Positions 55,905 to 64,000 of a stretch of DNA of 64,000 nucleotides are shown here, piece after piece (position 1 is the stretch's first letter; each line of letters opens with the position of its first letter). This stretch comes from Castor canadensis (Eukaryota > Chordata > Mammalia > Rodentia > Castoridae). A program made the position numbers and the translations under genes. The stretch spans positions 110,318,343-110,382,342 of the forward strand of contig NC_133394.1 in NCBI RefSeq assembly GCF_047511655.1, given 5' to 3'. The notes beneath the pieces were generated by a model that saw only the letters and a list, made by a program, of their open reading frames with translations, made no database searches and had not been told where the DNA came from.

Positions 55905-56395
55905 TGGACTTTAGATCTAGGGCAAAGGCAGTAATATTGTTGGACTTGGGTCACATGCTAAGGAGAGAGCACATAAGGGAGGAATGGGGATGGGTAAGAA
56001 ACCCAAAACATGAAAGTGTTTGATGTCCCCACTGCAGTGGAGCTAATACAGTAAACTTAAAATGACAGAAGTCAATATGGGAAGGTGACTGGGAAGTAGT
56101 GAAGAGGTCAGGTAGAGATGAATCAATTTGGGTTGTAGTACACTTGTGCATGGAAGCAATGCTAGGAGTCTCTGTGTATAGCTATCCTTATCTCAACTAG
56201 AGAAAACACTATGTCTTTCCTATTACAGCTTATGTCTTCTCTTCAACAAAATTGGAGAAAAGGGCAGAAAATGTTCTGCCTGAAAGTGAGGGGGGGGTGG
56301 AAGAGAGAGGGAGGAGGCAGGGGGCAGGGGGAAGAAATGGCCCCACATTGTATGTACACATGAATATGTGAATAAAGAGAAAGAAAATAAAGTTC
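55905..56395 (+). mobile_element. L1 3' end, old subfamily, about 490 bp
   Basis: Begins just after the ORF2 stop region ('atctagggcaaaggcagta') and carries the 3'UTR with 'gaaacccaaaacatgaaag', 'tatagctatccttatctcaa', a G-rich stretch (56,285-56,335) and 'cattgtatgtacacatgaat'. It is the same subfamily as 54,800-55,085 and diverged from the copies at 22 and 26.8 kb. Confidence 0.92.
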
Positions 56396-58504
56396 AAATT
56401 GACCCCAAAAAAGTAATTAGCCACTAATATAATATACATATTTAATTTAAATCTACAGACCAACTGAATGTAGCTTTAAAAATAGAGTAAAATAACCATT
56501 TTATAATATTTTAACTAAAAATGTTAGCATATAAAATATTAAAGTTCATAAAATTGGTAGATTAAACTTAGAATAGATGTGGATGCTATAAAGATATGTA
56601 TGTATTTCTATAATATGCAAAGATACCTAAGATGCATGCTATATAGGAAATTAAATGTGAAAGCAGTATGTGTATAATCTATATGAAATCAGACAACTTT
56701 CCTTACAAGAGCAACTTGTATCTTATGTCCACTAGATGTTTGCATTTTTAAAAAGTTTTGTTGGCACTACTAAAAACAGAACACTTACAAGCCCAAACTA
56801 GACAACAGTTGGATATCAACTGTAGAGACTTTTTTGACCTAGTCAAGAAACCAAACATATTTTCCTTGCTAATTTACACTTCACTTCACAGTTAAAGGTA
56901 TCTTGAAAGTGTTCAAGGTAACAGTAATTCTGTGATCTGATCAAACTTGAAAGGGCACTGTCTTTCCTCTCCTTATTCACAAAGAAAATTGAGAAAGGCA
57001 TTTCATAATCACAGGAGATTTTTATAAGCAAAAGATTTCACTTCCAATACTGACTGCACTATTTGCATGGATTACAAAGGCAGCAATGCCTACAAAATAT
57101 AGCTGTTCACAACAGACCCAGTACAAAGCATTATCGCGTATCTGTCATTAAGGACTCTTATCCCATGCCAGCTCCTGATCCATGGCACCAGAAATAACTC
57201 CTCAACAAATTCCAGGTCTCAGGAAAAACCTGCATCATCTTGAATCCCCAAGCTGTAGAGAAGCTGCTGCTGGAGCCTCTGATGAGACTCACTGTGTACA
57301 AAGTGCCATGGAAATTCCATCCTGCTATCCCCAGTCCTAAAATGCAGGTGCTCAAGGCAATGCTGCAGAAGGAAGACCAAGAGTGATATGCATGAGCCCT
57401 AGGAGCACATCCTCACGCACCATTTCTCTTTGGCAACCTGTTTTGTATCCATAAGCAAAATTGAACAAAAAGCATTATGTGACCTAAAACTTCCCAAATT
57501 TGCAATTTCTGAAGACTGTCCCAAATATTCCTTTTTATATTTCCTCCTTTGAAGCAGTATTACCCAGCCCTAGATTTTCTTTATTATAATTCAAATGTAA
57601 GATTTACACACCTATCCATTGTTCTTCTTATTCTGTACCCTATTAAAACACTTTGGTTCTCTTATCCTACTGCCCCCACACTGCCTCCCCACAAAATACC
57701 ATTATCTCTGAAATACTATAATAACCAAGTTCCCTCAATTCTCTAAGTAATGGAGTTTGGGTTATTTACTATTGCTCTTTTAGTCCCTCTTTTCACAATC
57801 TCCCACAAATGGTACAGTGATGTTATTTTAATCTATGCTTTTCTCACCTCTCCCATAGTAACCCAGTCCAGGGTCCTTATCAGCTCAGGTCTCAATGGCA
57901 GTGATGAATGCTGAGTAGGTCTTTCTGTCTCCACTGTCTTTCCATCAGATCCCACCTACTCACTGACACTCTGATTTTACCTCCTTCAGGTGTCTTACAT
58001 GCTCAGCAATCTCTTATTATGCACATTGCAAGCCTGCTCTGGCCTTTGGGGCTTTCCACTAATATTGCACCCCCCAGGATACCATCCCACCTTCATTTCT
58101 CATTACTTCTCACTACAGCCTCCCCACTCCCACCAGCATTGTCTGCCTGCCACCTTCCATATGAGATTTGCTCATTTTCATCTCTGTATCTTTCCGTATG
58201 CAAACCCTCACCACATCTCTTCAGAAGCTCCTTCTTAATTAACTGCAACAAAATATGGGATTCATTTTTACTTTTATCCCCTCAAAACAGGACAATCCTC
58301 TGGGGTGATTGTGGTTGATGATGTGAAGACACAAAAGAGATGCAGGACAATGGATAAATTTTTGGTGCCAAATCTCATAAATAGTTTGATCTAAACTAAA
58401 AACAATGAAAATATCTTGCAAATAAAGACAATGATCACAATTGAAGATCCAAATAAACAAAGTTCTTCTACTCATGGAGGCCTTTAGAGTTGAAATGCCT
58501 ACGC
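56396..58504. other. Mostly unique sequence, possible L2 remnant
   Basis: 57,770-58,230 is C/T-rich and may be a decayed L2 ('gtcttacatgctcagcaatc', 'gcctgctctggcctttgg'). The 136- and 82-codon frames at 57,908-58,318 overlap in different phases there and are not called as genes. Confidence 0.4.
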
Positions 58505-58715
58505 ACAATAGCAATAGCTACCATTTCCTTACTTTTGTTTTCTATTGAGGGCCATATGTACATTGACTCATTTAATTTTTTACAAACATTATAAACGTAT
58601 TTGTAGTAGTATTTCAGAGAAGAAAATTGATCCTCAGAGAAGTAAAATAATTTGCCCATAGTCACACACCTAGAAAGAGATAAAGGCAGAATTTGGATCC
58701 AGAATTTGAGATTTG
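58505..58715 (+). repeat. MIR SINE remnant
   Basis: 'acattgactcatttaattt', 'gaagaaaattgatcctcaga' with 'gaagtaaaataatttgccca' and 'tagtcacacacctagaaaga' follow the MIR core order. Confidence 0.88.
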
Positions 58716-59479
58716 TCCTCTCTCCAGAATCTGTTGTAAGCTACCTAAGCTACTGTCATACAGTTCTAGAATATTGTATTCATAAAATCTGTTCCAGTAG
58801 GTGCTAGCAAAGAACTCGATACCTGAGATGACTGGTTTCACTCTACAAGTTGGCACTTGAAATTGCCCACATTTTTTTACCTTCCCTTACAATTCTTTCT
58901 CTTTCTTCCATACTGACTCTCCTCTCTCTCTCATAGTGAACCTGTCTTTTCTAGAAGCAGAACACTGGAGCCATGAAATACAAATCCCTCCTTCAAAATG
59001 CGATTGAACTTGACCCTTCTCTCTCTCATTATGTTGTCTGTTCCACATAATATTTCAACCCATTCCATGTGCTTTGATGCCATTCTCCTCTTTTTTTTCT
59101 CAAAGCCTTTATCCATCCTTTAACTCCTCAATCCACAGCATAATCAATTTTCTACTTCCATCTTCTGTTGGTAGCATTGCCAGTATGTTCAAATATGCTC
59201 TGGTAGTTGTCATTATTGTAAAGCTAAATAATTTTAATTTTTAAAATTTCCATAACCCCAAATGTTGGCTTATGTACACTTTCCTTCCTTTCCTAACTAA
59301 ACTCTCTAAAAGGATTGCCATTTTATCATTCTCCACCTCATCTCCTGTTCATTGTGAAGTCGTTCATAAACTGGTCTTCCTCTCATTCCACAGCCAAGTC
59401 TTCAAGAACCCTCATGAATGTCAAAATCCATGTAGCCAACTTAATGAGAATGTCCTTTCCTCATTTCATTTAATTTCTC
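58716..59479. other. Unclassified, pyrimidine-rich in part
   Basis: About 59,280-59,415 ('ctctctaaaaggattgccat', 'ctccacctcatctcctgttc') is reminiscent of L2, but weakly. Nothing else is seen. Confidence 0.35.
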
Positions 59480-59575
59480 AGAAAAGGACAGGAGAAAAGA
59501 AAGGAGAAGGGGGGAGACGAGGGGAGAAAAGGTGTGAGGAAAGGGAAAAAAAAGGAAAAGAGAGGAGAGGAAAGT
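59480..59575. repeat. GA-rich low-complexity tract
   Basis: Almost pure purine over about 95 bp. The 154-codon frame at 59,272-59,736 is open because of this Lys/Arg/Glu/Gly-rich run. Confidence 0.9.
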
Positions 59576-60424
59576 TTATTTCTTACTCATATAAATTCCA
59601 AAAAAAATCACTCTTCATCTGTGGCAAATCTCTTATAAATGAGCCCACTGTCTTCCACACACTTTCAAAGTCGCCATGCTCCAGTCATCAAGCCAGCAAA
59701 AAAAAAAGGGATTTGAGACTACATATTAGTTTTTAGGGATGAGTTTTAGAAATAGAAAATGACATTCAGTTCACATTCTATTAGCTAGAATTCAATCACA
59801 TGGGTGCACCTAACTGCAAACTAGTCTAGAAAATACAGTCTAGTTATATACCACAAAAAAATGGTTCTGATCAACAGATAACCTGGGCTGCCATAATCAT
59901 GTATATAGAACTTCTAGGGTTTTTTTCCCTATTCTTTATTTTGTGCAGTTACTGGAGAAGCCATAGCCCACTGGGATAGATTACGACACTGTCTGCTAGT
60001 AAGTAAGAACTGTAGACATAGTTCACCAAGTGGCAATTCCTTAATGTTACCCCTCAGCCAACAGAAGAAACTGGAGCAATCGTTCTACTTTCTACTCAGA
60101 GGATAACTCAGAATAGTCTGTCCTACATCTGAATTCACATCATTCAAGGTTATTCAGTGTTTTCAATGAATTTGACAATTTCAACCATGGGTGAACTCCT
60201 TCCCAGAAATTATTGCTAATATAGGTGTTATTTTTCATTGCAATTTTGAAAACATTAAGAAATGACATAATTTAGGTTGTTGAGGTAATTACATTTTAAT
60301 GGAAATTATGTCTTTAAACACTTTGCTTCTAAAAAGAAATTGTCAAACATACTGCATTGTCAAATTTATTTCTAAATATAATGAAATCAATTTTTCCATC
60401 TCTTATGAAAATAATGTTTATGGT
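59576..60424. other. Unique sequence
   Basis: No gene or clear repeat. Confidence 0.5.
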
Positions 60425-60752
60425 AAAGACTGGTCCCTTGCAAAACTTCGTATTTTAAAGTCTTAATCCTCAAATGTGATGGTGTTTGGAGTGGGGACTT
60501 TGGAATGGAATTATATTTTAAGTGTGGAACCATCATGAATGAAAAGAGTACCTTTTAGAAAGAGGCACGAGGAGATGCTATCTCACTAGGTCATGAGGAT
60601 ATAGCATGAAGATAGTCACTGCAGAGAGCCCTCACTAGGAATTAAATCAGCTAACACTTTGATCACTTTGAACTATGTGAAATAAATGTCACTTTTTTTA
60701 GCTTCCGAGTCTATGGTATTTGTGGTGGCAGCCCACATTGACTGAGGTCATC
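60425..60752 (+). mobile_element. ERVL-MaLR (MST-like) solitary LTR
   Basis: 'aatcctcaaatgtgatggtg', 'gtttggagtggggactttgg', 'gtggaaccatcatgaatgaa' and 'atagtcactgcagagagccc' followed by 'ggtatttgtggtggcagccc' match an MST-type LTR in order. Non-coding, with no internal genes attached. Confidence 0.88.
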
Positions 60753-63700
60753 TTTCTCCCTCAATCTCATTCATTGTTCCTAAATACTTTGAGTTGAACA
60801 TTTTTTATTAGTGTGCTGATACAATCTTAGTTTAAGATTTCAGCTCTAGGTCCAAAAGCTGCCCTTGGCTTCTATTTCTATATGTATTATCTCTGTCTGA
60901 CCTTATTTTAACAGATATTGCAAAATTCAGCACTTTCTTAAGCTTCTACAAGAAATGCAGTGACATAAATCATTGGGGTGAGGGAATAATCACAGAAAAT
61001 GGCCATATCATGTAATACACAGCATTCTGGCAGTTTGCTTCCTCTCATTTTATTATTCTCCTCCCTCACTATCTCTCTTCTGGAGGCAATGCAAATAATT
61101 CTTCTTATATCATTCCCTGATGAAGGACTATTTCCTTTATCATCTGTACATGACCTTGGGTTATCACTATGTACCAAAATTGTTTAATCAAAGTACTTCT
61201 ATCAGACAACGATTGCCCCAATAGAAAATCCAATGAATAAATTATCCTTAAGTACTTACATGATAATAAAAATATATTTTACCTTTTTATTTTGCCCTTA
61301 CTCTTTGAGCTTCTCCATCACCACTGAAGATGAGAAAACTATCCCCAGTTACGTTTATTAATAAAGCAGTTAGTTCTAAAAATGCTCACATTTTGGCCAG
61401 CATGAAAATGGACAAGTACTGACAGTTCTGGGAAATGTAGTTGTTAAGAGATTAAAAATAAACTCTTAAGGATGTTTTTAAATGACAATTTAATCAGTCC
61501 AAGAAATCACATTTTTTTAAAATGACTGAGGTAAATTTAGTGTATCTGAAATAGCTGGTGTGATGTTTGTGGGAGAAAGAGACAGATTGAAAAGATTCAA
61601 AACTTAGGAAATCTTTCCAAAAGTCTCAAAAATTTGGTTTTCCTATTAAATCAGCCCCAAATATTCATGTTATAGTCAAAGAACTCCAGAAGGATGTGCC
61701 TTTCAAATGTCTGATAGAATAGTTTAGCCCACTATTAAGAAAGGTTATACAGCTTATTTACACTCTGGTGATTATATCTTTAAATATAAAGCACTAATCA
61801 ATTAGTATTAAAGATTTATGACGGGACAAGTTAATAATTTTCCACTCAATTCCTTCCTACTAATTAAAGATTTTTCACCATTAATCTTTGTCCTTTAGCA
61901 TTTAATCTGAAGTAATGCTCGTCCTCTAGCCTTAGAATTAATTTTAAATAACATATTTAATTTCAGTATAGAGAGCTATTTTTACAACTGCCTTTCAGAT
62001 TAAATTAAGAAATCTCTAAAAGTCTCCTATTTAATTTTACATACAAAATGTCATTTGCATTAATCTGATGATTTTTAACTACACATTTGGCCCACAATAT
62101 CTAATTAATTTGGCAAGAGAATTGTGGAAATAATAAAATTACTTCCAAATTTCAAGGAACACTTCATTTTTAAATGCCTAATTAAATATATCTTTACAAT
62201 AAAAGAAATCATTCAGAAGAAATGTAATAGTATTTTAATTTCCCACTAACAGGGATGCTGAATGTTAATTCGTCCTACTTTGGCATCCAGGAGACAAAAG
62301 CATTGTCTCCTCAATGCGAAATGTAAGTAGTACATTCATGCAACCTGGAAAATGAAAATCAAAGTTGTTCAGCAGAGAATACAAAATAAATGAGTTGACA
62401 AACTGAGTTATTCATTTAAAAAAAACTAACTGGAATGCATGATTATCTTTGGTTTTTCTGGCATTCCAATAAAGAGATAAGTGAAGACCAATGATATTTA
62501 AGACAATCAAAATCTTAGTTACTCATTTGTCATTTATTTATTTTGTGGTGCTGCTTCTTACTGAGGGATGCTGCTTCAACTTGGCCTCAAGAATAGTCCA
62601 AAAAAAATTCCAACTATTCCCATCATTAGTGAGGCTGGAGAAAGTGGAAGACCCTTCTGCTTCAAGAATGTTACAGCTCTCCAGCCTGCTCTTTTACCTG
62701 CTCTTATTTCAAACATAAAAGTCAATTTATACCCTAATTTTTCTAGTAAATTGTTCATAATCATTCAATTTTATATGATTTTGTTCTCATTTCTTTATTA
62801 AATTCACTCCAAAATCATTTCACTTCCCCTTTCTATAATTTTCAAGCTCAATGTCATTTAAAAGCTACACCAACAATATACCTCATGCCACAAGTACAAG
62901 ACAAAATTTGGGAAATTGATGATTTTTCTAACCCTTAAATATAGCATTAAAAAAAGGAATGCAATTTCAGTACCAATAAGCTTAAGGTTAAATACTACTG
63001 GATTAAGATGTTTTAACTATGGCATATTGGAATGTTAGTAAGCATTATTCTAGCTCTGAATCATATAGGAATCGGTGTATGGAAATCAATATATAAGTAT
63101 TCTAAATAAATATACCCATTAACCTACTAAATATTTGGAAGCAACTTATCTAAAAATCATTTTCTTTACCCTATTTCACATTTAAGTATAAAAAACTTTG
63201 GGCTCATGTTTGAAATCCCATTTCTCTTCAGAGCAGAAAAGAAATCAAAAACCTAAAGAAGAATCAAGACATGTCATTTTGAAACATCTTTATCTCCATC
63301 CGTTATCAGAAGGCTAAATTCCCCATGCCTTGCCATGCCAAAGAAGCTGAGTATCATTGCTTAATAATATTGGGCTTCAGGCCCCTGCAGTTTTCCAAGT
63401 AAATGAAAGGTCAATAATGCAGGCTACCTGCTGGCTTCAAGCTGGCAGCCTTGCCTACCAACTCAGCATTGCCCACGGTGTTACTGCTGTGGTCACATGG
63501 CTATCCCGGAGGTACATGGAGTTCATTCCCTATTCATTCTAGCATAATCCTCTCACTTGTTGACCATTAGCAGTGTAATTAATGGGCATTTTCTGATCAA
63601 TGTACCCTTGCAGATAAGCATTATAATAAAGGGTGATTACAGTGAAGAATAAGATAGCCAAAATTCAGCACCTATTTGTCACCACTCATTGACAGCACCA

Positions 63701-64000
63701 AACAGAATCACACAGTGAGACCAGACTGCATAGAAATGATATCAAATAAAGTAATTCCTCCAATTTATTGCACTTTTAATTATGCCATATTTAATTTAAA
63801 GATCTACCTTGTCCCCATATAATGTAGTCCTGAAACTAAAGGGAATTAATCTAAGGTTAACTAATACTCATTTCCCCCCAGCACATTTAAAATCAATTTC
63901 ACCCTAAGCAAAGTGTTTTATGAGAGTTTAGTTTACCCTGGGCATTATGCATCTTCATAATTCTCTAATGAGCTTAAGATATCCATGAGCAGAAGCCATG
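60753..64000. other. Repeat-free AT-rich block, candidate regulatory DNA
   Basis: No SINE, L1, L2, MIR or LTR is recognisable over more than 3.2 kb, the longest such stretch in the window. About 61,740-62,330 is dense in TAAT/ATTA words (near 61,800, 61,860, 61,938, 62,105, 62,180 and 62,263). About 63,330-64,000 is similar, with 'attgacagcaccaaacagaa'-type segments. Homeodomain-rich conserved enhancers in gene deserts often look like this, but no alignment was possible. It runs off the right edge. The 61- to 79-codon frames here show no motif. Confidence 0.4.

Noticed and set aside
57908..58318. A 136-codon frame
   Set aside because: Pyrimidine-rich, probably decayed L2, with a second frame open in another phase.
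59272..59736. A 154-codon Lys/Arg/Glu-rich frame
   Set aside because: It is open because of a GA-rich tract. No conserved motif.
1..64000. CRISPR arrays, bacterial operons, phage, insertion sequences, rRNA or functional tRNA genes
   Set aside because: No regularly spaced repeats, no dense coding and no ribosome-binding-site-led frames. The tRNA-like sequences are SINE units without intact cloverleaf structure.

Overview
This window looks like a gene-poor stretch of a placental mammal genome, most likely a rodent. No exon set, intact host gene, tRNA or rRNA gene, operon or CRISPR array could be supported. The long open frames that encode recognisable protein are pieces of LINE-1 (L1) retrotransposons. 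Mammalian origin follows from L1 ORF2 remnants, old L2 and MIR copies, ERVL-MaLR LTRs and hAT-Charlie remnants. A rodent, possibly of the beaver/kangaroo-rat group, is suggested by composite SINEs that join 7SL (B1-like) units to a tRNA-derived unit. That lineage call is inference from memory of SINE types, not from a database search.

Layout. From 1 to about 16.6 kb there is AT-rich unique DNA with an old L1 scrap at the left edge, several SINEs, two hAT-type fragments, a MER5-type remnant and L2/MIR relics. A 5'-truncated L1 on the minus strand, bounded by 11-bp target-site duplications, lies at 16.6-18.6 kb. From 18.6 to 30 kb there are further 5'-truncated plus-strand L1 copies: 21.6-22.4 kb and 26.75-27.03 kb, both with clear target-site duplications, and 28.8-30.0 kb. 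Between them are older L1 3' ends, SINEs, and L2 and MIR pieces. From 30 to 44.7 kb ancient repeats dominate: L2, MIR and four or five MaLR LTRs, plus a long trimeric SINE.

The main structure is at 44,751-51,339. It is a full-length L1 on the minus strand with a perfect 14-bp target-site duplication, a GC-rich 5'UTR with a YY1-type site at its start and internal tandem units, an ORF1 broken by a frameshift and stops, and an ORF2 broken by frameshifts and an internal deletion of about 665 bp. Its poly(A) region is interrupted by a short non-A segment. Past 51.3 kb come another hAT copy, two older L1 3' ends, a MIR and one MaLR LTR. The last 3.2 kb (about 60.75-64.0 kb) carries no repeat I can recognise and is dense in TAAT/ATTA words, so it is a candidate for conserved regulatory DNA.

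I did not find a previously undescribed biological system. The items most worth checking are the full-length L1 (5'UTR units, possible 3' transduction), the dimeric and trimeric SINE architectures, two perfect hairpins, and three repeat-free candidate regulatory blocks.
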